DNA of 64,000 nucleotides from Microbacterium indicum DSM 19969 (GCF_000422385.1 NZ_KE383822.1:30053-94052), one strand, 5' to 3'; shown: positions 47,886-56,463, counted from the first letter of the stretch. Numbers and translations: made by a program. Notes: generated by a model not told the origin, from the letters alone.

Positions 47886-49166
47886 TCACTCGCCGCCGAG
47901 CGCGTCGGTCGCCGCCTGGTCGACCGCCTCGAGCGCCGTCTGTGGGTCCTCCTGGCCGAGGAACGCGGCGTGCAGGTGCTCCTGCATCGCGAGCGACAGC
48001 GAGTTGTACCCCGCGACGGCGGGGCGGGCCTTCGCGGCGGCGAGGATGTCGCCGAGCAGCGCGACGTTCTCGTCGTCGACGCCGTCGTAGGTCGACAGCA
48101 ACGTCGCGGGCAGGCTGTTGTCGAGGAGGATCTTCTGCGCATCGGCGTCGGTCGCCGCCCACGTGACGAACTCCTCTGCGATGTCGGGGGTGTCGCTCAG
48201 CGAGCTGACGGCGTTGTTCAGGCCGCCGAGCGCGCCGACGCCCGTGTTCCCGTCGAAGCCGGGGAGCGCCGCGACCGCGAAGTCGTCGGCGACCGCCGAG
48301 TCCTCGCCGTCCTGGCCCTCAAGGAGCGGGATCGCGTAGGGCCAGTTGTGCATGTAGACGGCATCGCCCGCCTGGAACAGCGCGCGGGCGTCGTCCTCGA
48401 CCATCGAGTCGAAGCCGTCGGCGAACAGGCCCTGCTCGCGGGCGTCGATGAGCCAGTCGAGCGCGCGCTGCGCCGCGTCGCCGTCGAGGAAGGTGCTCTC
48501 GGACTGGTTCTCGTCGTACACCTCGCCGCCTGCCGACCAGAACAGCTGCAGGAAGGTCACGACGAAGCCCTCGTACTGGTTGCCGAGGCCGACGTATCCG
48601 CTGATCCCCGCGTCGTCGGCCGCCTGGACGCCCGTCGTCACGACGTCGTCCCACGTCGCCGGCGGCGAGTCGACGAGGTCGGTGCGGTAGTAGAGGTAGC
48701 CGCCGTTCGACGAGTAGGGCAGCGCGTAGAGCTCGCCCTGGTACGACGAGCTGTCGATCGCGCCGGGAAGGCTCACGCCCTCGACCTCGTCGCGGTGCGA
48801 CTCGAGGCTCGTGATGTACCCGTTCTGGGCGAACTCGCCCGTCCAGACCACGTCGAGGCCGAGGACGTCGAAGTCGCCCGTGCCGCTCTGCAGATCCTGG
48901 AACATCGCCTGGCGCTGCTGGTCCGCCTCGGGCGCGAGGAACTCGATGTTCACCTGCTCGTCGGGGTGCTGCTCATTCCAGAGGTCGGCGACCGCCTGGT
49001 GGATGGCCTGATCGGATCCCGTGACGGCCCAGGTGAAGGCGGCGCCGCCGTCGCCCCCGTCTCCGGATGATCCGCTCTGGTTCGGGCTGCCGCATGCGGC
49101 GAGGGAGAGCGCGAGGGCGGCTGCTCCCGTGACGGCGATGATGCGCTGAGGGCTGTGCGTTTTCAT
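47886..49166 (-). CDS. Sugar-binding lipoprotein of ABC transporter
   Basis: A 426-residue extracellular solute-binding protein (family 1). The signal peptide MKTHSPQRIIAVTGAAALAL ends in the lipobox LAACGS (lipidated Cys at about residue 26). A Gly/Ser/Asp linker leads to the mature domain (FTWAVTGSDQAIHQAVADLW). It captures an oligosaccharide for the two permeases. AAAGGAG lies eight bases before the ATG. It is first in the operon, with no regulator next to it. A GTCATGAC palindrome lies just upstream at 49184-49191. Confidence 0.9.
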   Translation of the reverse strand: MKTHSPQRIIAVTGAAALALSLAACGSPNQSGSSGDGGDGGAAFTWAVTGSDQAIHQAVADLWNEQHPDEQVNIEFLAPEADQQRQAMFQDLQSGTGDFDVLGLDVVWTGEFAQNGYITSLESHRDEVEGVSLPGAIDSSSYQGELYALPYSSNGGYLYYRTDLVDSPPATWDDVVTTGVQAADDAGISGYVGLGNQYEGFVVTFLQLFWSAGGEVYDENQSESTFLDGDAAQRALDWLIDAREQGLFADGFDSMVEDDARALFQAGDAVYMHNWPYAIPLLEGQDGEDSAVADDFAVAALPGFDGNTGVGALGGLNNAVSSLSDTPDIAEEFVTWAATDADAQKILLDNSLPATLLSTYDGVDDENVALLGDILAAAKARPAVAGYNSLSLAMQEHLHAAFLGQEDPQTALEAVDQAATDALGGE

Positions 49167-49249
49167 GGAACGACTCCTTTGTTGTCATGACGCCTTGTGC
49201 CCGAAGCTAGTGACGCGCCGCGGTGCGCGTCAACGGTTCCGCGACATCC

Positions 49250-49641
49250 TCGCACCACCCCGATCTTCCACCGCCGCCGATTCGACGCGCATCCCGCGCT
49301 CGAGCGCGACCTGTTCCAGCGCGCCGATCAGGTGCAGGGGGGCAGGGGCGTGCACTCGCGGGACCGCTCGCCGGCTGCGCGAGCGTCCCTCGGGGTCACC
49401 GCCGACCTGCATCCCGTCGTCCACGGGCGCCCGTTCGCAGCCATCCCCGCACTCCGCGACGGGCGACCTCGACTCGCTCACGGTCGCGGCCGACGACGAC
49501 ACCGAGGTCTACCTGTGCGGACCGCTCTCCTTCATGGCGTCGATGCGCGCGGGCCTCGTCCGCAAGGGCATCGACCCCGAGCGGATCCACTACGAGGTCT
49601 TCGGACCCGGCGCCGAGGTCGCGATGCAGGCCGCCGCGTAG
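49250..49641 (+). pseudogene. Decayed flavohemoprotein (hmp) remnant
   Basis: Two pieces of a flavohemoglobin lie in different frames. At 49254-49350 the frame reads PIFHRRRFDAHPALERDLFQ then RADQVQGG, matching the globin helix region of Hmp. A neighbouring frame then gives ALAGPLAG. From about 49459 another frame gives DTEVYLCGPLSFMASMRAGL, then GIDPERIHYEVFGPG, the NAD-binding C-terminus of Hmp. The intact family is about 400 residues; only about 130 codons remain, so most of the globin and FAD domains is deleted. It cannot make a nitric oxide dioxygenase. Confidence 0.75.
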
Positions 49642-49649
49642 ATCCGGGC

Positions 49650-49678
49650 TTGGGGATCGGCCGGACATCGGGTAGTCT
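49650..49678 (+). promoter_or_regulatory. Promoter of rplK-rplA
   Basis: TTGGGG (49650-49655) and TAGTCT (49673-49678) are 17 bases apart. The start site would be near 49685, giving a 5' leader of about 105 bases ending in GAAAGGAAAG before the rplK ATG. It begins nine bases after the hmp remnant. Confidence 0.6.
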
Positions 49679-49789
49679 TGTCTGGTTTGTGGGCGCTTTC
49701 GCGCGCCCGCACTCATCACCGCTGTCCGGAGATGCCGGATCCGCGGGAGAGGGGCGCCGCCGGCGCCCGCTCGACGAAAGGAAAGCCAC

Positions 49790-50221
49790 ATGGCACCGAA
49801 GAAGAAGGTCTCGGGGCTGATCAAGCTCCAGATCCAGGCCGGCCAGGCCAACCCGGCGCCGCCGATCGGACCCGCCCTGGGTCAGCACGGCGTCAACATC
49901 ATGGAGTTCTGCAAGGCGTACAACGCCGCGACCGAGTCGCAGCGCGGCAACGTCGTCCCCGTGGAGATCACCGTCTACGAGGACCGCAGCTTCACGTTCG
50001 TCCTCAAGACCCCGCCGGCCGCTGAGCTCATCAAGAAGGCCGCTGGCGTGAAGTCGGGTTCGGCGACGCCGCACACCGTCAAGGTCGCGAAGCTCACGCG
50101 CGAGCAGGTCGAGGAGATCGCCAAGACCAAGCAGCCCGACCTGAACGCGAACGACATCGACGCCGCGGTCAAGATCATCGCTGGCACCGCCCGTTCCATG
50201 GGCATCACGGTCGAGGGCTGA
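49790..50221 (+). CDS. rplK: 50S ribosomal protein L11
   Basis: A 143-residue protein. [20 protein letters not shown], then [14 protein letters not shown], is the conserved N-terminal domain, and the C-terminal RNA-binding domain ends SMGITVEG. It lies in the GTPase-associated centre of the ribosome. It has a GAAAGGAAAG ribosome site. rplA follows after 13 bases. Confidence 0.98.
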
Positions 50222-50234
50222 GGAGAGAACCGAC

Positions 50235-50927
50235 ATGGCTAAGTCCAAGCTCTACAACGAGGCCGCTTCGAAGATCGAAGAGGGCAAGTTCTACTCTCCC
50301 GCCGAGGCCGTCGCCCTGGCGAAGGAGACGGGTTCGAAGAAGTTCGACTCGACCGTCGAGGTCGCGCTGAAGCTCGCCGTCGACCCCCGCAAGGCCGACC
50401 AGATGGTGCGCGGCACCGTCATGCTCCCGCACGGCACCGGCAAGACCGCCAAGGTCATCGTCTTCGCGAACGGCGCTGCGGCCGAGGCCGCCATCGCCGC
50501 GGGCGCTGACGAGGTCGGCGGCACCGAGCTCATCGAGAAGGTCGCCGCCGGCTGGACCGACTTCGACGCGGCCGTGGCCGTGCCGGAGCTCATGGGCCAG
50601 GTCGGTCGTCTGGGCAAGGTCCTGGGCCCCCGCGGCCTCATGCCGAACCCCAAGACCGGCACCGTGACCCCGAACCCGGCGAAGGCTGTCGAGGAGATCA
50701 AGGGCGGCAAGATCGACTTCCGCGTCGACCGCCACTCGAACCTCCACTTCATCGTGGGCAAGGCGTCGTTCGACGCCGAGAAGCTGAACGACAACATCCA
50801 GGCCGCCCTGGACGAGGTCGTCCGCCTCAAGCCGGCGAGCGCCAAGGGCCGCTACATCCAGAAGGGCACGGTGTCGACCACGTTTGGCCCCGGCATCCAG
50901 CTGGACGTCGCCTCGCTCGTCGCGTAA
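50235..50927 (+). CDS. rplA: 50S ribosomal protein L1
   Basis: A 230-residue L1-stalk protein. [38 protein letters not shown] and [18 protein letters not shown] are the family blocks. It binds 23S rRNA and often represses its own operon. It is cotranscribed with rplK and followed by a strong terminator, so it is separated from rplJ-rplL here. Confidence 0.98.
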   Translation: MAKSKLYNEAASKIEEGKFYSPAEAVALAKETGSKKFDSTVEVALKLAVDPRKADQMVRGTVMLPHGTGKTAKVIVFANGAAAEAAIAAGADEVGGTELIEKVAAGWTDFDAAVAVPELMGQVGRLGKVLGPRGLMPNPKTGTVTPNPAKAVEEIKGGKIDFRVDRHSNLHFIVGKASFDAEKLNDNIQAALDEVVRLKPASAKGRYIQKGTVSTTFGPGIQLDVASLVA

Positions 50928-50961
50928 CGACACCGCGCGCCCGCCCTGCGGGCTCACGGCA

Positions 50962-50999
50962 GATGGCCGCAGCACCCCGATCCGGGGGCTGCGGCCATC
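50962..50999 (+). terminator. Terminator after rplA
   Basis: GATGGCCGCAGC (50962-50973) and its complement (50988-50999), with inner CCCC/GGGG pairing. It closes the rplKA transcript before the secretion cluster. Confidence 0.75.
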
Positions 51000-51129
51000 G
51001 TCGTCTCTCCCGGCGGCGCGCCGGGAATCCTGATCTTGCGCCGCGGCATCGTCGTGATGGAATATCGACCTGATGCACCGGGTTCCTGGCGGGTCGATGC
51101 CGCCGCCCGGGGCGAAGGGGGAGATCCTC

Positions 51130-51675
51130 ATGTCTCGTGCCACGACGCGTCGCCGCAAGGTGCTCGCCATCCTCGCCGGAGGCCTCGTCCTCGGTATCGG
51201 CGCCGCCTACACGCTCGCGCAGTGGAACGACTCCGAGTTCGCGACCGGCGACTTCACGGCGGGCACGTTCGTGTTCGAGGGGTCGGCCGACGGAGTCGAC
51301 TTCGACGACCACGCGACCTCGGGCGAGGCCGCGTCGCTCGCCTTCGAGACGGGCGCCGACAACCTCGCGCCCGGCGACGTCGTCTACGCGGCGTATGCGC
51401 TGCGCGTCACGGGAAGCTACGACGCCGCGCTGACGGCCGTGGCGCCCGTCGCGACGGGCTCGTTCACGACCGCGGGCAAGCTGACCTACGACGCCGTGTC
51501 GACGAGCGCGTTCGGCTGCGATGAGTCGGCCTTCGCCGGGGGCGGCGCCGTGCCGGCGACGATCGCGTCGGGCGACGTCGTCAACCTGTGCCTGCGGGTG
51601 ACGGCGACGAACACGCTCGAACAGGGCGACACGGGAAGCGTCGTGTGGCAGTGGAACGCGGAGTCGCAGTCGTAG
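51130..51675 (+). CDS. Alternate-signal (SipW-type) exported protein 1
   Basis: A 181-residue protein with the alternate signal peptide recognised by SipW-like peptidases: basic TTRRRK, hydrophobic VLAILAGGLVLGIGAAYTLA, then QWNDSEFATGDFTAGTF, as in TasA/CalY-like proteins. The mature beta-rich domain has two Cys (FGCDE and NLCLRV) that may pair. GAAGGGGGA precedes ATG 51130. It probably forms or decorates surface fibres; that is inferred from the family. The peptidase gene overlaps its 3' end by 31 bases. Confidence 0.82.
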   Translation: MSRATTRRRKVLAILAGGLVLGIGAAYTLAQWNDSEFATGDFTAGTFVFEGSADGVDFDDHATSGEAASLAFETGADNLAPGDVVYAAYALRVTGSYDAALTAVAPVATGSFTTAGKLTYDAVSTSAFGCDESAFAGGGAVPATIASGDVVNLCLRVTATNTLEQGDTGSVVWQWNAESQS

Positions 51676-52265
51676 CGATCGCCGGCGCGTCCCCCGCCGC
51701 GGCGGGAGGCACGGGTGATCCCGATCCGCGCACGCGGCGCGAGCTCCGGGAGGCCGGCGTTCGGCCGGCCCGTCGCCCGCGCGCGCTCGGCGCCGTGGGC
51801 GAGGTGATCCTGTGGATCGCCGCGGTCGCGGGCGTCGCGTGCATCGTGCTCGTCATCGTCGCGAACGTCGCCGGGATCACGCTCATCATGTTCCGCACGG
51901 GTTCGATGACGCCGACGATCCCGTCGGGGTCGGTGGCCGTCGTGCAGAGGACGCCCGCGTCGGAGGTCGCGGTCGGCGACGTCGTGACGATCGACCGCGC
52001 CGACCAGCTCCCGGTCACGCACCGCGTCGTCGCGATCGCGGACGGCGGGTCGGACGCCGAACGGATGATCACGATGCGCGGCGACGCGAACGACGTCGAC
52101 GATCCGCAGCCCTACACCGTGACGGAGGTGCGCACCGTGCTGTTCTCGGTCCCCGGGATCGCCCCGATCCTCGCCGCGCTCGGCAGCCCGCTCGCGGCGG
52201 GCGGGATCACGATCGCCGCCGCGCTGCTCGTCGGATGGGCCTTCTGGCCGCGCGAGCGGACATGA
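51645..52265 (+). CDS. SipW-like signal peptidase I
   Basis: A 206-residue peptidase. An N-terminal cytoplasmic stretch rich in Arg and Ala is followed by a helix (about residues 58-82), then FRTGSMTPTIPSGSVAVVQR with the catalytic Ser, and LPVTHRVVAI, where His replaces the usual Lys, marking the ER/archaeal-type (SipW) class. A second helix is C-terminal. GTG 51645 has GGGAAG six bases upstream; other in-frame starts exist. It should process the two flanking alternate-signal proteins. Confidence 0.82.
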   Translation: MAVERGVAVVAIAGASPAAAGGTGDPDPRTRRELREAGVRPARRPRALGAVGEVILWIAAVAGVACIVLVIVANVAGITLIMFRTGSMTPTIPSGSVAVVQRTPASEVAVGDVVTIDRADQLPVTHRVVAIADGGSDAERMITMRGDANDVDDPQPYTVTEVRTVLFSVPGIAPILAALGSPLAAGGITIAAALLVGWAFWPRERT

Positions 52266-52885
52266 CGTCGCGCGTCGCGTGGGCCGTGCTCGTGGGCGCG
52301 ATGGGGGCGCTCGTCGCCCTGTCGCCGGCGTCGGCCGCGCCCGCGAGTGAGGTCGTCGAGGGGCGGTACGTGCGGCTCGTGTCGGTCGCCGACTGGGATC
52401 TCGCCGCCGCGATGTCGCCCGGCGAACCGCTGCGGTGGGACGTCGAGGTCAGCGCTGACGCGCCGGACCCCGGAACGCTCACGATCGGCGTGAGCGCGCG
52501 CGGCGAACTGGCGCTCGTGGTCTCCGCCGCCGTATGCCTCACCCCGTGGCAGGGCTCCGAGTGCGCTGGCGGGGCGGACCACGTGCGGACGGGTTGGGAG
52601 GTGCCCCGCGGCGGAGAGGCCGTCGAGATCGCCTCCGTCGACGCCGACCAGACGGCGTACGTTCGGCTCGAGCTCGAGCCGGCGGAGGGATCCACGGGGA
52701 CGACCGAGGTGCGCGTTCACGCGTCGGGCGCGGGGGAGAGCATCGCGACCGCTCCGGGCGAGCCGCTCGTCGCCACGGCGTCTCCCGCCGCGCCCTGGCT
52801 CGCGTACGCCGGGGTGGTCCTCGCGGGATCCGGCGCGGCCGCGATCGCGGCCCGCACCCGCCGGTCGGGCGGGGCGCCGTCGTGA
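52262..52885 (+). CDS. Exported anchored protein of the SipW cluster
   Basis: A 207-residue protein with a conventional signal peptide (MTSRVAWAVLVGAMGALVAL, cut near SAAPA), a beta-rich ectodomain with one Cys pair (AAVCLTPW, SECAGG), and a C-terminal helix (WLAYAGVVLAGSGAAAIAAR) with a basic tail. It is likely membrane-anchored at the cell surface. It overlaps the peptidase gene by ATGA and the next gene by GTGA. No named family is recognised. Confidence 0.72.
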   Translation: MTSRVAWAVLVGAMGALVALSPASAAPASEVVEGRYVRLVSVADWDLAAAMSPGEPLRWDVEVSADAPDPGTLTIGVSARGELALVVSAAVCLTPWQGSECAGGADHVRTGWEVPRGGEAVEIASVDADQTAYVRLELEPAEGSTGTTEVRVHASGAGESIATAPGEPLVATASPAAPWLAYAGVVLAGSGAAAIAARTRRSGGAPS

Positions 52886-53415
52886 CGAGGTCGCGCCGCA
52901 GCGCCCGCCGGGTCCTCGCCGCCGTCGCGGGGCTCGCGCTCCTCGCCGGCGCGGCCGTCGCGCCGCGGGCCGAGCCGGTCGAGGCGGCCTGGGTCGACGC
53001 CGAAGCGGGGTCGGCGACGTTCACGGCGATGACGATGCTCGCGCCGCTCGGCTCGTCGTGCACCGCCGCGGGAGGGGTCCTCGGCGTCACGCCGACGGTC
53101 ACGCTGCGCTGGAGCGTCCCCGCGGGTATGGCGGGCTACACGCTCGCGCAGGCGGAGTTCGGCGGGAGCCTCAACGGGCTCGTCCCCGTCGTCTCGAACA
53201 CGCTGTTCGGCAGCTCGAGCCACACGGGGACGCCGGCCGGGTACACGAGCGTCGCGAACATCGGGCTGCTCGGCAGCGTCCTCGGCGCGACGGGGACCGT
53301 CGCCGTGCGCTTCGTCGGCCCCGGCGGGTGGCGGTCCGAGTGGCTCATCGCCACGTGGACGATCCCGCTTCTGGGTCTCGGTCAGCCGACGTGCACGCTC
53401 TCGGTGCAGCCCTGA
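52882..53415 (+). CDS. Alternate-signal exported protein 2
   Basis: A 177-residue protein. Basic TRSRRSARR, a hydrophobic stretch, then AAWVDAEAGSATFTAMTM, which resembles the post-cleavage segment of SipW substrates. The mature part is rich in Gly, Ser, Thr and Val with Cys near both ends (SSCTAAGG, PTCTLSVQP) that may pair. It is the last gene of the four-gene operon and a likely second substrate of the peptidase. Confidence 0.75.
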   Translation: MTRSRRSARRVLAAVAGLALLAGAAVAPRAEPVEAAWVDAEAGSATFTAMTMLAPLGSSCTAAGGVLGVTPTVTLRWSVPAGMAGYTLAQAEFGGSLNGLVPVVSNTLFGSSSHTGTPAGYTSVANIGLLGSVLGATGTVAVRFVGPGGWRSEWLIATWTIPLLGLGQPTCTLSVQP

Positions 53416-53423
53416 CGGGCGCC

Positions 53424-53882
53424 CTACGCGCCGGGCGTCGTGAGTTCGTGCAGCAGGTCCGCGAGGCGCGCGATGTCGGCGACAGGCCAGGTGGCGAGCC
53501 GGTCGTGGAGGAACGACTCGTAGGGCAGGCGTGCCTCCTCGAGCCGCTTCACGCCGTCCGGCGTCGGCTCGATGAGGAAGACGCGCCCGTCGTCGGGATC
53601 CGGCGTGCGGACGAGGAGATCGAGCTCCTCGAGCTCGCGCACCGCCCGGCTGACGTGCCCCTTGTCCATGTCGAGCCACTCCGCCAGCTGGCGCGCCGTC
53701 ACGGGGGAGCGCCGCACGATCGCGGTGTACATCTTGTACGTCGTGGGGAGCATGCCGGGCTGGAAGCGCTCGGCGTTCTCGCGCAGCAGTCGCCGGAACT
53801 GGCCGAAGATGGCGCTGAGGCCCTCTTCGACCCCGCGCACCGCCGAGTCGAGCTCGTCGGTGCGCGGAGCCTCGTCGGTCAT
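53424..53882 (-). CDS. MarR family transcriptional regulator
   Basis: A 152-residue winged-helix repressor. TARQLAEWLDMDKGHVSRAV is the recognition helix region, and LVRTPDPDDGRVFLIEPTPDG is the wing (DxRxxxxxLT type). It overlaps the stop of the efflux pump gene upstream, so it is made from the same transcript and probably closes a feedback loop at the GTTG-N8-CAAC sites in front of the operon. Confidence 0.9.
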   Translation of the reverse strand: MTDEAPRTDELDSAVRGVEEGLSAIFGQFRRLLRENAERFQPGMLPTTYKMYTAIVRRSPVTARQLAEWLDMDKGHVSRAVRELEELDLLVRTPDPDDGRVFLIEPTPDGVKRLEEARLPYESFLHDRLATWPVADIARLADLLHELTTPGA

Positions 53883-55567
53883 CGCCGCTCGTCGCCCTCG
53901 GTGCGGACGACGGGGACGGGGCCCGTCGCGACGGCGCCGGCCTGGGCGAGCGCCACCTCGGACGCCGCCTCCTCGCCGTCGGTGAGGCCCTCGCGGCCCT
54001 CGGCGAGGCGCTCCTGCGTCGTCTTCGTGGCGAGGCGCTTGTTGGGCAGGAAGCACATCGCGATGAGGCTGATCACGGCGAGCGGGATCCCGACGAGGAA
54101 CGCGTGCGAGATGGCCTGGGCCGACACGTCCTCGATGATCGTCGCGATCGCCTCGGGCATGCCGCGGGTCGTCGGCAGCGCGCCGCTCGCGAGCTCCTGC
54201 GCGATCTGAGCGCCCTCCGCGCCGAGCGAGGCGATGGCCGCCTGCAGGTCTGCCGCGCGGTCGGTCAGCTGGTTGGACATGCTCGTCGCGAGGACGGATC
54301 CCATGATCGCGACGCCCGTCGTGCCTCCGACCGAGCGGAAGAAGTTGACGCCCGAGCTCGCGACGCCGATCTTCGACGGATCGGCCGCGTTCTGCACGAC
54401 GAGGACGAGGTTCTGCATCGTCATGCCCGTTCCGGCGCCGAGGAAGAACATGAAGACGCCGACGAGCCACAGCGGGGTGTCGAAGCGCAGCGTCGACAGC
54501 AGCGAGGTGCCGACGATCGAGAACACGGCGCCGATGATCAGGTAGCGCTTCCACTTGCCCGTGCGGGTGACGAGCTGCCCGACGACGGTCGATGCACCGA
54601 ACATGCCGACGGCCATCGGGATCGTGAGGAGGCCGGCCTCGGTCGGGCCGTAGCCGCGCGAGATCTGCATGTACTGGCCGAGGTACACGGCCGTTCCGAA
54701 CATCGAGACGCCGATCGAGATCGACGCGACGACCGCGAGCGTGAAGGTGCGGTTGCGGAAGAGCGAGAGCGGGATGAGCGGCTCGGCGACCTTCGACTCG
54801 GTGATGATGAAGGCGATGACGCCGAGGACGCCGATGCCGACCATGTACAGCGTCTGCCAGCTGATCCAGCCGTAGTCGCTGACGTTCGAGATCCAGACGA
54901 GAAGGAAGCCGGCTGCGACGGCGAGGAACACGATGCCGAGGTAGTCGATGCGGACCTTGCCGGTGCGGATCTGGTTGATGCGCATCGTGAACAGGATCAC
55001 GATGAACGCGAGGACGCCGAGGGGCACGCCCACGTAGAAGTTCCAGCGCCAGCCGACCGAGTCGGTGAGGAAGCCTCCGAGGATCGGGCCGCCGACGGTG
55101 CCGATGGCCATGACGCCCGCCATAAAGCCCATGTAGCGGCCGCGGTCGCGCGGGCTGATGATGTCGGCCATGAGGATCTGAGACATCGACTGCAGTCCGC
55201 CGCCGCCGATGCCCTGGAAGGCGCGGAAGAGGATCAGCATGCCGGCCGACTGCGAGAGGCCGGCGCCGGCGCTCGCGAGCACGAAGATCACGAGGGCCGT
55301 GAGCATGAGGACCTTGCGGTTGAGCAGGTCGGCGAGCTTGCCCCAGATGGGGGTCGAGATCGCGGTCGTGAGGAGCGTCATCGTGACGACCCACGTGTAG
55401 TCGGTCTGGGTTCCGCCGAGTTCGGGGACGATGATCGGCAGCGAGGTGCCGACGACCGTCATCGACATCATCGAGCAGAAGAGGGCCAGGAGCAGGCCGG
55501 TGAAGGCCTGCATCACCTGGCGGTGGGACATGCGCGCAGACACTGTCGTCGTCTGGGAGGAAGACAC
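53879..55567 (-). CDS. DHA2 family MFS efflux pump (14 TM)
   Basis: A 562-residue drug:H+ antiporter with fourteen helices. Diagnostic motifs are GKLADLLNRKVLM (motif A), FRAFQGIGGGGLQSMSQILM and GVMAIGTVGGPILGGFLTDS (motif C). The cytoplasmic C-terminus of about 55 residues is charged. GTG 55567 follows an AAAGGAC site; a downstream ATG (MSHRQ) is an alternative. The substrates are probably amphiphilic drugs. It is controlled by the MarR protein encoded after it. Confidence 0.92.
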   Translation of the reverse strand: MSSSQTTTVSARMSHRQVMQAFTGLLLALFCSMMSMTVVGTSLPIIVPELGGTQTDYTWVVTMTLLTTAISTPIWGKLADLLNRKVLMLTALVIFVLASAGAGLSQSAGMLILFRAFQGIGGGGLQSMSQILMADIISPRDRGRYMGFMAGVMAIGTVGGPILGGFLTDSVGWRWNFYVGVPLGVLAFIVILFTMRINQIRTGKVRIDYLGIVFLAVAAGFLLVWISNVSDYGWISWQTLYMVGIGVLGVIAFIITESKVAEPLIPLSLFRNRTFTLAVVASISIGVSMFGTAVYLGQYMQISRGYGPTEAGLLTIPMAVGMFGASTVVGQLVTRTGKWKRYLIIGAVFSIVGTSLLSTLRFDTPLWLVGVFMFFLGAGTGMTMQNLVLVVQNAADPSKIGVASSGVNFFRSVGGTTGVAIMGSVLATSMSNQLTDRAADLQAAIASLGAEGAQIAQELASGALPTTRGMPEAIATIIEDVSAQAISHAFLVGIPLAVISLIAMCFLPNKRLATKTTQERLAEGREGLTDGEEAASEVALAQAGAVATGPVPVVRTEGDERR

Positions 55568-55624
55568 GAGCGTCCTTTCTGCGAGGAGACGGGCAGGGAA
55601 GCGCGGCGACGCTGGCGCGCAGAA

Positions 55625-55673
55625 AGTTGATGAACTGCAACTATATGCCGATGGTTGACTTTCCGCAACCATC
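55625..55673 (-). promoter_or_regulatory. Efflux operon promoter with two MarR-type operators
   Basis: On the minus strand TTGCGG (55663-55668) and TATAGT (55640-55645) are 17 bases apart. Two inverted repeats share the form GTTG-N8-CAAC: AGTTG-N8-CAACT at 55625-55642 covers the -10 box, and GATGGTTG-N8-CAACCATC at 55650-55673 covers the -35 box. Their centres are 28 bases apart. Confidence 0.75.
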
Positions 55674-55729
55674 TCCCGCGAGCCGCGTCGCGCGGGGGAT
55701 GTCCGGGGTCCGCGGCTAGGCTGAACCCG

Positions 55730-56410
55730 ATGTTCACGCCCGACCTCGAATCTCGGATCGTCGCCGATTCGCGCGACCGGGTCGCGTGGATGCGGGCGCG
55801 CTCGCAGGGGATCACGGCGACCGACGTCGCGCACCTCTCGACGCCCGCGTCGATCCTCCGTGCGGCCGAGCACAAGCTGCGCCCGTCGAGCTTCGGCGGC
55901 AACGCCTACACCGACCACGGCCGGAGGCGCGAGCCCGAGATCGCCGCGTGGGTCGAGGAGCACCACGGGATCCAGCCGTCGACCTCGCTCTTCCGCGCCG
56001 AGGCCGAGAAGCGCCACCTCGCGACGCCCGACGGCATCGTGCAGCAGTCCGACGGCGTGATCGTGCTCGCCGAGATCAAGACGACGAACAAGCCGTGGCG
56101 CACGATCCCGCGCGCCTATCTGCGGCAGGTCTGGTGGCAGCAGCACGTCCTCGGCGCCGAGCGCACGCTCTTCGCGTGGGAGGAGCACCGCGACTTCCGC
56201 CCGCTGCACGACGAGCCCAAGACGGTGTGGATCGACCGCGACGAGAAGGCGATCGCCGAGCTCGTCGCGAAGGCCACGGCGCTGATCGACGAGCTGTACC
56301 GCATGACGACCGGGCAGTCGATCCCGCAGGACGGGCTGTCGCCGCGCGAGCAGGCGATGCTCAAGGCCGCGACGGCCGACGCGTACCGGGCGCTCGCGCT
56401 GACCGACTGA
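55730..56410 (+). CDS. YqaJ-type (lambda exonuclease fold) nuclease
   Basis: A 226-residue protein with the YqaJ/viral recombinase nuclease fold. GITATDVAHL is the N-terminal block, GNAYTDHGRRREPE carries the first acidic ligand (Glu 68 or 70), ATPDGIV gives Asp 101, and VLAEIKTTNKPW gives Glu 115 and Lys 117 of the D-ExK core. Relatives resect dsDNA ends with a single-strand annealing partner in phages. Here no phage gene is near. TAGGCT is seven bases before ATG 55730. Confidence 0.82.
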   Translation: MFTPDLESRIVADSRDRVAWMRARSQGITATDVAHLSTPASILRAAEHKLRPSSFGGNAYTDHGRRREPEIAAWVEEHHGIQPSTSLFRAEAEKRHLATPDGIVQQSDGVIVLAEIKTTNKPWRTIPRAYLRQVWWQQHVLGAERTLFAWEEHRDFRPLHDEPKTVWIDRDEKAIAELVAKATALIDELYRMTTGQSIPQDGLSPREQAMLKAATADAYRALALTD

Positions 56411-56433
56411 CGGCGGATCCCCAGACACCCGGG

Positions 56434-56463
56434 TTGGCGGATCCCGCTCCCGTCGCGTATCGT
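56434..56463 (+). promoter_or_regulatory. Promoter of rplJ-rplL
   Basis: TTGGCG (56434-56439) and TATCGT (56458-56463) are 18 bases apart. The start site falls in or just after the DnaA box at 56464-56472. Confidence 0.6.

Noticed and set aside
49165-49641. An intact 158-codon gene after the ABC operon
   Set aside because: Only the last 60 codons resemble a protein (Hmp C-terminus); the upstream codons have wrong base bias, and the matching globin segment is in another frame.
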